Below are positions 29,048 through 39,382 of a stretch of 64,000 bases of DNA, one piece after another. The position numbers and the translations under genes are program-made. Below the pieces are notes generated by a model. It saw only the letters and a list, made by a program, of their open reading frames with translations. It did not search any database and was not told where the DNA came from. The DNA comes from Endotrypanum monterogeii (taxonomy: Eukaryota > Euglenozoa > Kinetoplastea > Trypanosomatida > Trypanosomatidae). Position 1 is the first letter of the stretch; every line of letters starts with the position of its first letter. The stretch covers positions 502,506 through 566,505 of the forward strand of contig CM007327.1 of NCBI GenBank assembly GCA_000333855.2. The letters run 5' to 3'.

Positions 29048-31609
29048 ATGCGAGTTCTGCACAGCTCCCCTGTTGCTGGGCGCCTCTGCTGCGCAGCGGG
29101 CGAGGAGGTATGGGTAGCAAAGCAAAGTGGTGGCATTGCCGTCTTCTCGGCGCGTTCTGGCCAGCATACGAAGGACGTAGCCCTCAAAGATGACGACGGC
29201 GTAACAGCGGCGCAGGTCACGTCCATCGTATGTGTCTTTGGGGAGGTTTGGGTGTCCACCAGAGAGGGTCGCGTGCACTTCTATGAGCTTGCCACGCACA
29301 AATGGGTCGATTCTCTACTTATTCCAGGGGCAGAGAAGAAGATGCAGGTCGTGGGCCTCTCCTTCAATGGACACATCGTTGTCATTGCTGCTGCCAGCGG
29401 CTCCGTCTATATCCATCACCCTTTAACACACAAGCGGTTGGGCACCCTCTGCACTTCTCTTTCCCCGTGCACGGCAGTAATGCAGTTTTACAGCTTTGTC
29501 GTTGGCGGCGATGCGAGTGGCGCATTGTACGTGTGGGACCCTGTCACGTGCGAGTGTGTCACCTACCATGGTGGAAGCAAAAGTGAGGTAGTGGCGTTGC
29601 TGCATGAGCCCACCACCGGCACCATATGGGTCTCCCGAGCGAATGAGCACCTCGATGTCTACGTACTACAGGTCGAAGGGTTGCAGCTGCAGCGTCGGGT
29701 AAGCGGTATTGGACGTGTCACCGGGATGGTCGCGGTCTCTGGCACTGTTGTTGCCACCACCTTTACCAAACACATTGTGCAGATCGAGGCGGCTACAGGA
29801 AAAATTACGATCAACGTCGAGGATGCGCACAAGAACTTTATCCATGGCTGCTGCAAGGCGATGCACCAGGAAGCGGCGCAGGTGTGGAGTGTGGGCAATG
29901 ACGGGAACCTGCGTGTGTGGGACGTTGTGGGACTGCAGGTCCCTGTAGTACCCCTTCCTTTGCTCCCACCAGCAACGCAGGCCGCCCTCACTTCCTCGAT
30001 AGAGGCCGAGCATGCACTGACTCAGGGTGAACTGCGGACAGCGGTGGAGAGAGAAAAACTTAAACGGAGCGACATGACAGAGGTGCTGAGGAAGACGCGC
30101 GAGGAAGCGCAGGAGCTGCGGCTGCGTCTTGCCGTCGAGGAAGAAAAGCGACAGGCCATAGACATGGAGCTGACAGCAGAGCGGAAGCACCGGAAAGAAG
30201 TGGAGGAGCACAATGCAAAGCTTACCAAGGAGGCGACAGATATAGTGTCGCGAATCGCCACCGCTGAGCGGGAGTCCAACGGCCTACGCGGGGAGATGGC
30301 GCAGCTCAAGATAGATCTCTCGAAGTCCCGCACCGAGGCAAGCACCAAACAGACGGAGAGGTCAGACTTAGAAAAGCAACTGTCGCAGGAGCGGGCGAAC
30401 AAAAATGTGTTGGAGCAGCGGCTGCGTGACGCGGAGGGCAAAATGAACTCACTGCAAGGAGATTACCGCCGCCTGTGCGAGGAGATGCGCGGTGTTAGTG
30501 CTACTCATCAGCCGAGCAAGGAGACCCAGGAGATACTGGCGAAGAGCAACGCGGCTTGGGCCACGGAGCTCGAGCAGGCGCGCAAGATGAACGATCTCAT
30601 GAGATCTGCCATGGCCTCGATGGAGTACACGATACGACGTTTAGAAGAGGAAGATCGTGATTTGACGTCGTTATTAAATGCTTACCGTGGTCGCGTAGCC
30701 AACCGCGTCACAGACCCGAACCTCAACGCACTTCTTCTAGCCACCATCGCGCGAAATGCACCGCGCTTTGATCTCCAGTGCGACGAGTTCACCAAGGCGC
30801 AGCTCATGAACCAAAATGGGCCGTTCCTACAGTTTATTCAGTCTCTAAAGGCCACTGATCCGGAGGCGTACCAGAAGCTGATGCATTACCTCCAGAACCC
30901 TTCGCTATCGCAAGGACTACCGGCTGACGCCCAGGCTTTGCTGGATCGCTTCATCACGCTCGCCTCAAAGGAGGGCGGTGGGCTGACTTCAGAGGACTTG
31001 GCTACCTTCAAAAAGGCTATCCCGGACTTCACCGGCCCGACGGCGATGGCGGGGCAGGGGGCCGGCGCCGCGGGGGCCGGCACGCTAGGTACCAACTCAA
31101 TCCTCCACCAAGGCACAATGGTCCCCGTTTCGGTTAATTTATCGACTCTTCAGGGATCTGGCGCAGGCGGTAGCGGACTCGCCGGGGACGGAACAGGTCT
31201 GCAGGGCGGAGGCCTGGGCAGCGGCGGCGGCATGTTTCGAGGGGAGAGCGGGTTAGCAGGCATTCTCCCGATGCGCGAGTTGCGTGGGCAGCTGTATGTA
31301 GATGAGAACTATATTCGTGAGCAGCAGGTAATGTTTGAGTTTATTCTCTCGACGCGGCACCTCCTCGTCGAAAGTCTTGCTGTCCTGCATAAGAGGACCT
31401 CTAGCGCACGGCAGGTTGTCGAAGCGCTGTCCCTGAACTCCACAGCTGTCGGCACAACCCCAGTCCCCATATCCCCGTCACGCAAGAGTCTGCAACCGCT
31501 GCAGACAGTCTTCAGTGACGTCATCCGCGAGCTGGAGGAGTTGTCTCTAGATGTACTTCAGCGTTACCTCACGGCGTCGGAAAAACAGCGACTGGGTATT
31601 GGGCAGTAA
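29048..31609 (+). CDS. WD40 / coiled-coil protein, conserved hypothetical (853 aa)
   Basis: Residues about 1-300 read as a seven-bladed WD40-type propeller with blades such as SGGIAVFSARSGQ, VWVSTREGRVHFYEL, GDASGALYVWDPV and VWSVGNDGNLRVWDVV. Residues about 317-500 are an almost continuous Glu/Arg/Leu-rich coiled coil. A helical region follows (about 540-650), then a Gly/Ala-rich linker (about 665-735) and a C-terminal helical domain with ILSTRHLLVESLAVLHKR. There is no signal peptide or membrane segment. Propeller plus coiled coil is common in cytoskeletal, trafficking and flagellar scaffolds, but I do not recognise the family. The ATG at 29048 begins directly at the first propeller strand. 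Confidence 0.85.
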   Translation: MRVLHSSPVAGRLCCAAGEEVWVAKQSGGIAVFSARSGQHTKDVALKDDDGVTAAQVTSIVCVFGEVWVSTREGRVHFYELATHKWVDSLLIPGAEKKMQVVGLSFNGHIVVIAAASGSVYIHHPLTHKRLGTLCTSLSPCTAVMQFYSFVVGGDASGALYVWDPVTCECVTYHGGSKSEVVALLHEPTTGTIWVSRANEHLDVYVLQVEGLQLQRRVSGIGRVTGMVAVSGTVVATTFTKHIVQIEAATGKITINVEDAHKNFIHGCCKAMHQEAAQVWSVGNDGNLRVWDVVGLQVPVVPLPLLPPATQAALTSSIEAEHALTQGELRTAVEREKLKRSDMTEVLRKTREEAQELRLRLAVEEEKRQAIDMELTAERKHRKEVEEHNAKLTKEATDIVSRIATAERESNGLRGEMAQLKIDLSKSRTEASTKQTERSDLEKQLSQERANKNVLEQRLRDAEGKMNSLQGDYRRLCEEMRGVSATHQPSKETQEILAKSNAAWATELEQARKMNDLMRSAMASMEYTIRRLEEEDRDLTSLLNAYRGRVANRVTDPNLNALLLATIARNAPRFDLQCDEFTKAQLMNQNGPFLQFIQSLKATDPEAYQKLMHYLQNPSLSQGLPADAQALLDRFITLASKEGGGLTSEDLATFKKAIPDFTGPTAMAGQGAGAAGAGTLGTNSILHQGTMVPVSVNLSTLQGSGAGGSGLAGDGTGLQGGGLGSGGGMFRGESGLAGILPMRELRGQLYVDENYIREQQVMFEFILSTRHLLVESLAVLHKRTSSARQVVEALSLNSTAVGTTPVPISPSRKSLQPLQTVFSDVIRELEELSLDVLQRYLTASEKQRLGIGQ

Positions 31610-31750
31610 GTGTCGTAGAGCGAGTCTAGCTGTTGCTGCAGTGAAAGAGAAATACTGCAAGGGAGGGATGAATGCAGAAGTCAAGTACCCGCCCCACTTT
31701 GGGGGCCTTTACCCGTCCCCTCCCCGACACACAAAAGGGTCCTCTCAAGA

Positions 31751-31763
31751 CACACACGCACAC

Positions 31764-31798
<35 letters not shown>

Positions 31799-31815
31799 AA
31801 TATATATAAATACAC
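31751..31815. repeat. Compound (CA)n-(CATA)n-(TA)n repeat
   Basis: CA units grade into CATA and then TA units, with trailing AAATATATA copies, in the 3' flank of the WD40 gene. Confidence 0.9.
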
Positions 31816-32266
31816 TCTCTGTAACTTAGAAAGACTAGACAAGACGTTCGATTCTGCCCAGCACCGTATATTTAGGGGGTCTTCAAAATGACGACACCGA
31901 CACAGAGACGCGCGCGCACGTATTGCCCCTCTTATGCGACCCTGTTACTTAATGGGAAAAAGGGGAAGGTTTCGCACGGCACGGGGAGGGGAGGTGTGTT
32001 TGGAGTGGAGTGGTGTTGTGGGTCGTCTCTCTGTTGGGATTTGTTTTGAGGCATTGTTTTGTTTATTGACCCCCTTTGGTTTTACCGTTCCTTCCATTCC
32101 GGTGGATAGAGTCATCTCTTGACCCCTCCCCTTCCCTACTCTGCCGAGGCGGCGTGGTCACGTAGAGGGTACCTGCTAATGATTGGTTGGCTCAGGAGGT
32201 AAGGTGTCGGGGAAGACGTCGCGCTTCCCCCTCTCGTGGTGAATGGGACGACCCCCAATTTGCTAT

Positions 32267-32296
32267 CAACAACAACAACAACAACAACAACAACAA
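32267..32296. repeat. (CAA)n trinucleotide repeat
   Basis: About ten CAA units, followed by a T/C-rich tract and then the CA repeat, in the 5' flank of the desaturase gene. Confidence 0.92.
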
Positions 32297-32329
32297 ACGC
32301 TACTCTTTCTCGCATTTTTTCTTCCCAAC

Positions 32330-32331
<2 letters not shown>

Positions 32332-32367
<36 letters not shown>
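32332..32367. repeat. (CA)n microsatellite
   Basis: About 36 bases of AC dinucleotides ending at the probable splice acceptor AG (32370-32371). Confidence 0.92.
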
Positions 32368-32368
<1 letters not shown>

Positions 32369-32436
32369 CAGCGCGCTGACACCCCCTCGCCTCGGTTTAT
32401 CCCTACTTGTCGCTACACACTGCTCACGGTTCTTCA

Positions 32437-33690
32437 ATGGACGCCAGCCAGCCTGTTCAGCAACAGCCGAATGAGGTGCTGATTGATGGAATACTTTACG
32501 ACTGCACCAACTTCCGGCATCCTGGTGGCAGTATTCTCAGATATTACCTTGGGAGTGGCGATGCCACTGAGACCTACCAGCAGTTTCACCTGAAGCTCCC
32601 CAGGGCGAACAATTATCTCAAGCGGCTGCCGAGCCGCCCGGCACCACCGCAGATGAGCATCGACGTGGGGGAACAGAAGCGACTCATGAAGCTCTCTCAG
32701 GACTTCAAGGCGTTACACGATGCCTGCGTGAGGGAGGGTCTCTTCGATGCCAACTGGCCGCACATCATCTACCGCTTCGCGGAGCTCATCCTAATGCACG
32801 CCATTGGAATTTACATGCTATTTCGTTTGCCAAATCTGTGGCCGGTCGCACTCGTGATACTCGGGCTGGCAGAGGGGCGCTGTGGCTGGTGGATGCACGA
32901 GGCCGGCCACTACAGCGTTACTGGCATACCGTGGGTGGACATCAAGATACAGGAGGTCTTGTATGGACTGGGCGATGGCATGAGCGCAGCGTGGTGGCGA
33001 TCGCAACACAACAAGCATCATGCTACACCGCAAAAGCACCGCCACGATGTTGATCTCGAGACGCTGCCGCTCGTTGCTTTCAACAAAATTATCGCACGCC
33101 GCGGGAAGAAAAGTGCGGCAATTCGCTTCTGGATCTCACTGCAGGCGTACTTCTTTGGGCCCGTTACGTGCTCCCTTGTAGCTCTCTACTGGCAGGTTTA
33201 TCTTCACACTCGCCACGTGGTGCGCACCCGGCGGTACACGGAGGGCGTTTCTATTCTGTGCCACTGGATCGCCATTGGGGTCATCTGTCACAAGCTGGAT
33301 GTTTCGCTTTGGCGAGGCCTTGCCGGTGTTCTTTTCTCGCAGGCCATCAGCGCTGCTTCGATCTTCATAAATTTTTCTCTCAATCATACACACCTGCCGA
33401 TGCTCCCGGCCAATGAGCACGCACACTTCGTCGAGTACGCGGCAAAGTACACTATGGATGTCACTCCATCGTGGTTAGTGACATGGTTTATGGGATACCT
33501 TAACTTTCAGGTGGAACATCATCTATTTCCTGGCATGCCGCAGTTTCGCTTCGTGCAGTTGGCGCCCAGAGTGAAAAAAATGTTCGAGGAGAATGGACTC
33601 AACTACGATTCGCGTCCTTACATGGAGTCGCTACGGGCAACCTTCAGTAACCTTAGTGACGTGGCCACGTATGTCGTGACCAAGGATTAG
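32437..33690 (+). CDS. Cytochrome b5-fused front-end fatty-acid desaturase (417 aa)
   Basis: An N-terminal cytochrome b5 domain carries the haem motif HPGG (28-31). Three histidine boxes follow: HEAGH (154-158), HNKHH (191-195) and QVEHH (358-362). The Gln in place of the first His of box 3 is the mark of front-end (delta-4, -5 or -6) desaturases. Four membrane stretches lie around residues 110-150 and 235-320. Such enzymes insert double bonds between existing ones and the carboxyl end of polyunsaturated acyl chains in the ER. Trypanosomatids have delta-4, -5 and -6 members. From memory of gene order in L. major this would be the delta-5 enzyme, but the sequence alone does not settle position specificity. 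The ATG at 32437 is preferred over the TTG at 32407. Confidence 0.93.
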   Translation: MDASQPVQQQPNEVLIDGILYDCTNFRHPGGSILRYYLGSGDATETYQQFHLKLPRANNYLKRLPSRPAPPQMSIDVGEQKRLMKLSQDFKALHDACVREGLFDANWPHIIYRFAELILMHAIGIYMLFRLPNLWPVALVILGLAEGRCGWWMHEAGHYSVTGIPWVDIKIQEVLYGLGDGMSAAWWRSQHNKHHATPQKHRHDVDLETLPLVAFNKIIARRGKKSAAIRFWISLQAYFFGPVTCSLVALYWQVYLHTRHVVRTRRYTEGVSILCHWIAIGVICHKLDVSLWRGLAGVLFSQAISAASIFINFSLNHTHLPMLPANEHAHFVEYAAKYTMDVTPSWLVTWFMGYLNFQVEHHLFPGMPQFRFVQLAPRVKKMFEENGLNYDSRPYMESLRATFSNLSDVATYVVTKD

Positions 33691-34061
33691 CAATTTCGAG
33701 ATCACACCGGACTTCTCGTGATGGTGCGAGGTAGTGACGGAAGGAAAGGGGAGGGGCGGAAGTCCGGTCTACGTGTACATTTATCTTAGAGAGGCTGTAA
33801 TTATGAGGTGTTTATCGACAGGAATATCGCGCCGCTGCGGTGTTTCTTCATTTCTTTGGATGGTGGTAGTCGCGTTGCTTTCTTGTGTTGTATCTCCCTC
33901 AGAGGGTTAATCGAGGTGTGATCCAAGCGCTTCTCCTTCCCCTGCCTGGCTTAGCTTTTCCCTTTTTTTTTCAAAGGAAGGGTCATGTTTACAGTGCTCG
34001 TCGCCTACTTTCCGGGTGCGTGTCTGTACGTGAGGATAAGCTTTCCTCTTTTTTTTTCTCC

Positions 34062-34094
<33 letters not shown>

Positions 34095-35142
34095 ATATGT
34101 GCGTGTCTAGGCTGGTTTGCGCGTGCCGCCGTCTCCTCGCACATTGCCGACTGTCATTCCCCTTTTTCCGAAACTAGTGGGGCCACCACCACGTCCTTGT
34201 CTTCTTTTCCTGTGCGCTCTGTGGATGTATTATTCCTGCTCTGTTTCTTATGCGCTAACCAGATTCACACTGATGCTATGCGAAGTGGATAACTTAAGTT
34301 CTCCCCAGGTGTGTGCAAGTGTCAGTGTGCAACTTTGACTGGGAGGAGGTGGGGTAAATACAGATGAGCAGGTGGCATTGGAGGTTGAAAGCCATGCTCT
34401 ATGTTCCAGGAAAATGGGCACACCATTTGTGAAACATGTCAGCCGCTCAGATGGGAGGCTCAGGGAGTGAGAGAGTTGTCGTGCGGTGACCCTGGCCTCT
34501 GGTGGGGTTTCCGACGGTACTCTTGTTGCATTAGCATGTGTGGTGCCCTGGACACTAGTAGATGCGCCACTCCCCCCCCCCCTTCCCCCTCCCTCCTCTG
34601 CCGGTGGAAAAGAAGGGCATGCTAATGCCCTCCGCAGACTTGTAAGAGACCTGCACATCGCTGCTTGCCTGACCGATAAGGCTTTCTCCATTACGTCTTT
34701 AATTATTATTATTATTGATACCTTCATTGTGGGAAGTACGGGGGCGGGAGGGAAACTTTCCAGTATAAAACAGCGAAAGAAAAACATAAATGGAAACATT
34801 CTCCGAGACAATATCTCCCCCGACCACAGACATCGCCTCGTTTCTTTCAGTATTCCCCCCCCCCCCCAGTGCGAGCCCTTCCCGCGCGCACTTACGAAGA
34901 AAAATAAAAACAATATAAAGCATAGGGTCATGCTTCCATGGAGCGTACATGCTTCGAGACACACTCTCGACATGCGAGAGCGCTCTGTACCTCACTTTGT
35001 ATTCCCCTCCGCCTTCCATTTCCTTTTTTATCCCCACAAATCTGTGTTGATGTACTACTGTATATATATATTTGTTATTCACCGGGCCCCATCGGTGCGA
35101 TCTACATGGTACTCGATTTATAAGAGTTCTACCCCCGTAGCC
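33691..35142. other. intergenic / UTR sequence
   Basis: About 1.45 kb of mixed composition with a TA tract (34062-34100), C-runs at 34571-34583 and 34855-34868, and an ATT repeat near 34701-34718. A long + frame runs through it into the next gene but has no coding bias. No gene is called. Confidence 0.55.
34062..34100. repeat. (TA)n tract
   Basis: Imperfect TA repeat of about 38 bases behind a poly-T run, in the spacer after the desaturase gene. Confidence 0.88.
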
Positions 35143-36051
35143 ATGCGTGACGCAGACAACACGACTTCCTCCTCTGAAGATTCCTCTCACAGTTCCTCTT
35201 CGAGCTCCAGCGCATCATCGTCTTCCGGCGATGATGACATGCGTGATCAGGTCGCACACAGCGCGGCTTTCGAGGGTTTCTCTGGCGCGGCCATAAATGG
35301 TGTACCTGAAGTGACGAAGTTGCAATTGCAGCGAGAGCAGCGCCTGCGGCGGGTGCTCTCCCAGCGTCATCTTGGGCAGCCCGAGCCTGTACCCCACGGT
35401 GCATTTTTCTGTACTCGAGCGGCCCTCTCAGAGGAGGACACCGTTTGGCTGTACACGCTGACGAATAGCGCTTGCTTCGAGCGGTTGTTGAGTGGCGCCA
35501 AGTCGACGATGACATCGTCCCTGGCGGGCCACCTAGACACGCTTCTCTCAGATGCAAATCCCCTCTTTTACTTCAACTATCGAATGCCTGTGAAGGGCGT
35601 GAGGGGTGCTGGCGAACCCGCACCGACTTCCCTCAGAGCGGCACCTGCAATGCGGTGCTTCCAAAGCGCTCCCCTCGTGGTTCGCAAGCGACCAGCATCA
35701 ACGCACAAGGACGCTGTGGATCCATCACTGGCTGAACATGGTGAAGCGATTACGGGGGCCTCGCAGAAGCGTCTGAAGACGTCGACCGGATGCCCATCGG
35801 CGTCCTCGGGGCTTGTGGCTCAGTCTATGAAGACATGGGAGGCGCACCTGGCAGCAGTGCTTACCGAGGAAGGCGAAACAGTTGAGAGCTTCCGGCAGAG
35901 TGGCGCCAAGACGAGCTACACGGAGAAGAAAAAGTTTCAGGAGAAAGCTGCGTGGGAGGAGTATACACGTGAGGTGCGTATCCAAGCGCAACAGCGGGAG
36001 CGCGAGATCAAACGCTCACTACGCCGCGGTGAGATGAACGAGCCGCTCTGA
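35143..36051 (+). CDS. Conserved-type hypothetical protein, Ser-rich N-terminus (302 aa)
   Basis: I do not recognise this family. Residues 1-35 are almost entirely Ser, Asp and Glu. A mixed region with LQLQREQRLRRVLSQRHLGQ follows (about 55-75). A folded segment at about 85-150 (FFCTRAALSEEDTVWLYTL) is followed by Arg/Ser-rich sequence. The last about 60 residues are a highly charged helix containing YTEKKKFQEKAAWEEYTREV. No membrane segment, signal or catalytic motif is visible. The charged tail and acidic Ser stretch would suit a nuclear or RNA-associated protein, which is only a guess. The ATG at 35143 is chosen because upstream sequence in the same frame is repeat-like and codon bias begins here. 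Confidence 0.75.
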   Translation: MRDADNTTSSSEDSSHSSSSSSSASSSSGDDDMRDQVAHSAAFEGFSGAAINGVPEVTKLQLQREQRLRRVLSQRHLGQPEPVPHGAFFCTRAALSEEDTVWLYTLTNSACFERLLSGAKSTMTSSLAGHLDTLLSDANPLFYFNYRMPVKGVRGAGEPAPTSLRAAPAMRCFQSAPLVVRKRPASTHKDAVDPSLAEHGEAITGASQKRLKTSTGCPSASSGLVAQSMKTWEAHLAAVLTEEGETVESFRQSGAKTSYTEKKKFQEKAAWEEYTREVRIQAQQREREIKRSLRRGEMNEPL

Positions 36052-36709
36052 TCCGCTGCAGATCATTACCGCTCCCGCTGGATCTGCGCACACAGGCAAC
36101 CCCACTCACATCAACTGCTGCTGCTACCCACTTTCTTTTAACTTGGGGAAGCGTCTTGAGGGCCTTCCGTCGGTGGTCTCGCTATATATGGTTATGGATT
36201 GGTGAATGTGAGTAGGAGCTCCTCTTATCAGTCTCTGCTGGTGGAGGCGTGAATATCCCTTTCCCCCCTTCTTCTTTCTTTCTCTCGTGCTAATCCTGTT
36301 GCTTGTTTCCATTAGGTGTACACCCGTCGTCTGCCAAAAGCGAGATGCTTCGTTTGAAATGATGAGGATACTCGGAATAGTAAGCGTTCGAGCGGTGTGC
36401 TCCAGGGTCACACATGACACATCTTGTGTTCAGAACACGTCGCTTTTTATTTGCGTGTGTGTGTGTCCCTTTCTTTCTGTACTTATGCTGTCTTTGGTGC
36501 TCGACGTGGATTTTTCTGTGCAGTGTGCAAGGCATTCACGAGGATGTGATCAGTAGCTCCTACTTCTTTTCCTCCTTCTTCTTTTGTGATGTACCACCAA
36601 GGAAGCATCCGCTCAGCGCCGTGCCTCTGCTCCCTCGATATCATCCCAAAAAATTTTCATCTCCAGTGTACAGTGTAATCCACCACGCATCTCTCCCCCT
36701 TTTAGCAAC
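36052..36709. other. intergenic / UTR sequence
   Basis: About 0.66 kb of T/C-rich spacer with no gene. There is an AG at 36704-36705 only 5 bases before the next ATG, and an earlier one at 36665-36666 (CTCCAG) that would leave a more normal leader. Confidence 0.6.
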
Positions 36710-37018
36710 ATGGGTCACTCCGCCAAAATCACACGGGGTGGCAACAAGAAGCGTGTCAATCAAGGCCGCCTCGAGGCGAAGCTCCGTGCACAGGGTGCGA
36801 AGTCACACACCACCACTGTGAAGGAGTCCGTGGACGCTAAAAGGCTACTCAAGATGCGGGCGCAGGCTATCTCCGTGGAGTTGAAGGCAAAGGCTCAGAC
36901 GGACGGCAGTGTCAGTGGCCAGCAGCAGTCTCGCCCGTTGAACATGGGCACGTCGATAGTGCGGATGGCACCGAAGCCTGCTGGAAAGTCGAAGCCCTCC
37001 CCGTCGTCCAAAGATTAG
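36710..37018 (+). CDS. Small basic hypothetical protein (102 aa)
   Basis: A Lys/Arg-rich, Gly/Ser/Thr-containing protein beginning MGHSAKITRGGNKKRVNQGR. It has a central helical stretch (ESVDAKRLLKMRAQAISVEL) and a Pro/Ser/Lys-rich tail. It has no hydrophobic segment and few acids, suggesting a nucleolar, ribosome-associated or nucleic-acid-binding protein. I do not recognise the family. Codon use is typical of the neighbouring genes, and the ATG at 36710 directly follows a good T/C tract, which supports it as a real gene despite its size. Confidence 0.72.
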   Translation: MGHSAKITRGGNKKRVNQGRLEAKLRAQGAKSHTTTVKESVDAKRLLKMRAQAISVELKAKAQTDGSVSGQQQSRPLNMGTSIVRMAPKPAGKSKPSPSSKD

Positions 37019-37672
37019 TGGGTATCATCACTTATGCAGCTGCATGCCCCCTCACCGCCCTCCGCCTCCCGCCTTGTCACGCGCTAGAAGGGACTATATG
37101 GGTGCGCAGTGGAAAAGACACCCGTGCGTGTCTCTGTGACCTCTCCCCCATCCGCCCTGTATTTCATTTTGGAGAGGGTGTGTTACCCTTGTGTATGGCG
37201 GAACGTCAGCAGAACAATCATAATAAAGGTAAAGTCACCTCCATTCTCCTATGAGCAACAGACAAATGTGGTGGTGGTGGTGGTGGTGGTGGTGGGGAAT
37301 GCGCACAATGTGTGGGGACTATATTCCCTTTGCTCTCTTCTTCTCCCGTTCTAGATCTGAAAACGGTGTGGGGAGTTGCCCCTTCCTCGTCTTTTCGGCG
37401 ACACGGTCGTTGTCTTTCTCAGACTGACGAAGCGCAGTAGTGCTTTTCTCTACCGCCGAATTACCCACTTCGATGTTTTTGTCGTCAAATTCTTTGCTAA
37501 CCCCTCCTTCCCCCGATTTCATTCCTCACGGGAAATTGCTACTCGAGCTACGCCTATAGTCACTGAGCTCTGTCCACACGTGTCCATCAGCCCGCCGCCA
37601 TATCCACGCGCCTACTTTTAAGATCAACTACCCTCCATCCCTTATCGCTTTAAAGCTCTTTCTCAAAACAAA
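37019..37672. other. intergenic / UTR sequence with a (GGT)n repeat
   Basis: About 0.65 kb with a GGT/GTG repeat at 37268-37295 and T/C-rich tracts. Probable acceptors for the ATP synthase c gene lie in the last about 60 bases, for example the AG near 37655. No gene is seen. Confidence 0.6.
37268..37295. repeat. (GGT)n trinucleotide repeat
   Basis: About nine GTG units in the spacer before the ATP synthase c subunit gene. Confidence 0.9.
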
Positions 37673-37993
37673 ATGATGCGCCGTGCCATTGCTCAGCCCG
37701 TCGTCCGCCGTGCGGCTGCCGTGTCCAGCGCGCTCGTGGCGGCTCCTCGCCAAGCCTCCACGGTGGCCATCTCCGTGCAGGGCCTGCACTACGTTGGCAC
37801 TGGTCTCGCCGCCATCGCCCTCGCTGGTGTCGGCATGGGTATCGGTACCATCTTCGGCTCCCTGCTCATCGCCTGCGCCCGCCAACCCAACCTCACTAAG
37901 ATGCTCTTCAACTACGCCATTCTCGGCTTCGCTCTGACGGAGGCCATCGGCCTGTTTGCCCTGATGCTCGCCTTCCTCATGCTCTTCTCGTAG
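37673..37993 (+). CDS. ATP9: Mitochondrial F1Fo-ATP synthase subunit c (106 aa)
   Basis: Subunit c forms the proton-carrying ring of the Fo motor in the inner mitochondrial membrane. Residues 1-28 ([20 protein letters not shown]...) are a basic, Ala/Val-rich presequence. The mature hairpin follows: the first membrane helix is Gly-rich ([24 protein letters not shown]), then the polar loop ARQPNLTK with the invariant Arg-Gln-Pro. The second helix contains the proton-binding glutamate (Glu90 in [18 protein letters not shown]). The mature length of about 77 fits the family. T. brucei has several copies differing only in presequence; one is seen here. The second Met (37676) is an alternative start that would not change the presequence. 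Confidence 0.98.
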   Translation: MMRRAIAQPVVRRAAAVSSALVAAPRQASTVAISVQGLHYVGTGLAAIALAGVGMGIGTIFGSLLIACARQPNLTKMLFNYAILGFALTEAIGLFALMLAFLMLFS

Positions 37994-39382
37994 AGTATTT
38001 GACGTTTGTCTTCAATGGGGAAACAGGAAGACGGCACTGCGACAGCCATAACGAGTACACTCCTCCGCTGAAAATGCCAGCACCGGAAATGGAGCCACAT
38101 GCGGAGTGTGATCTGGATTTGGGAGGAGAGAGAGCCGCCGTCCATTTGATTGACTGTTCATCTTGTATTCTTCACATTGGCTTTTTGTGTGTGTTTGTGT
38201 GCGTGTGTGCGCATCTGTTGCCCATTTTCTCTCGAGAACGCGAGTCTCGCGTGACTGACTCTTGCTTTTCACCAACTTTTTTTCATCCCCCCCTGATTGT
38301 TTGGTGTGCCAGACGGTGGCAAGGTGGGGGAGCAGGTGCGGGGCGATGTGGTGTATGTGTATGTTGGCGGCTTTGTAGTTGATAAGACTGAGGTGGTGGT
38401 GGTGGTGGTGGTGGTGGTGGTGTGTGTGTGTACCCTCCTCCTTCTTTCTTTTATTATTATTTTTATTATTATTACTATTGTGTCCTACTGTCGATGGATT
38501 TTTAAAACATGGATCGATTTTTTTATGGGGGTTAATGCGATGGCCGATAGCGTCTCTCCTTCCTTCCTTCCTTCCACTTCCCCCCCCCCTCACACGCACA
38601 CGCAGATACACAGAGTGTTTACCTCTCTGTGTGGGATGAGAGAGAGGAAGGAAAGGGGGAGAGACGCGTGTGTGTTGTATGGATTAGCGGATTTCTCACT
38701 TCACGAATGGGGCAGGGGGTATGGGAGGTCTCGGGGTTTGGCTGCGGTGGACTGAAAGGGGTCTTTCAGCGCTACACACCGCCACGTCGACTGTGGCGCT
38801 GTTTGCCTCTCTCCTACCTCCTGCTTCCTGTCTGCGTGTGGCGCAGTTGTGAGCTACGACATGCGGTATGGCACGCTGACAAGTGTAACAAGAGCATATA
38901 TATTGATATATATATATATATATAGAGGAAGTGCACCTGAACTCAATAAAAGTATTTGGCTCCGAGTTGCAGCTGCGGCGGCAGACAATCGCCTCAGAGG
39001 CGACGGAGCGGGGAGAGATGACTGCAAGCATTCGTCCCATCGATGTGTACAGAGGCAGGGGGGGGGGAAGAGGGAGTGGAATAGAAGGCAAAGGGAAGGT
39101 GTACCGCTGTGGTCCAACTCTTTCTTCTCACTCTTGCTCCTACTGAAGGATCAGAGCACCTTTGCCAAATCCCCCAGGCAGCTTCCTAGCGGGTGGAGGA
39201 TAGACGTTTTACCAGACGCCCTCCAGCGACATCTCCCCCTCCCTCCTCTTGGGGGGTGTGCTCTCATGGCATTGTTTCACTTTTCCATTCCTCCCGTGTG
39301 CCCGTTTTTCTCCCTTTGTTTTTTAGTGCACGTGCTATCATACAGACTTGTATACCTCACCAAACCCCTTGTATGGCGAGGC
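37994..39382. other. intergenic / UTR sequence with simple repeats
   Basis: About 1.4 kb. It holds a GTG repeat (38391-38421), an ATT-rich stretch (38450-38480), a C-run near 38580, a TA tract (38904-38924) and a G-run near 39057-39067. The acceptor for the next gene is the AG at 39325-39326, after a strong T-rich tract. A long + frame overlapping this region is repeat-like and is not coding. Confidence 0.6.
38391..38421. repeat. (GTG)n trinucleotide repeat
   Basis: About ten GTG units running into a short GT tract, in the 3' flank of the ATP synthase c gene. Confidence 0.9.

Larger units (their letters stand above)
31610..32436. other. intergenic / UTR sequence with three simple repeats
   Basis: Holds a CA/TA tract (31751-31815), a (CAA)n tract (32267-32296) and a long CA tract (32332-32367). 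The AG at 32370-32371 directly after the CA repeat is a likely acceptor for the desaturase gene. No gene is seen. Confidence 0.6.
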
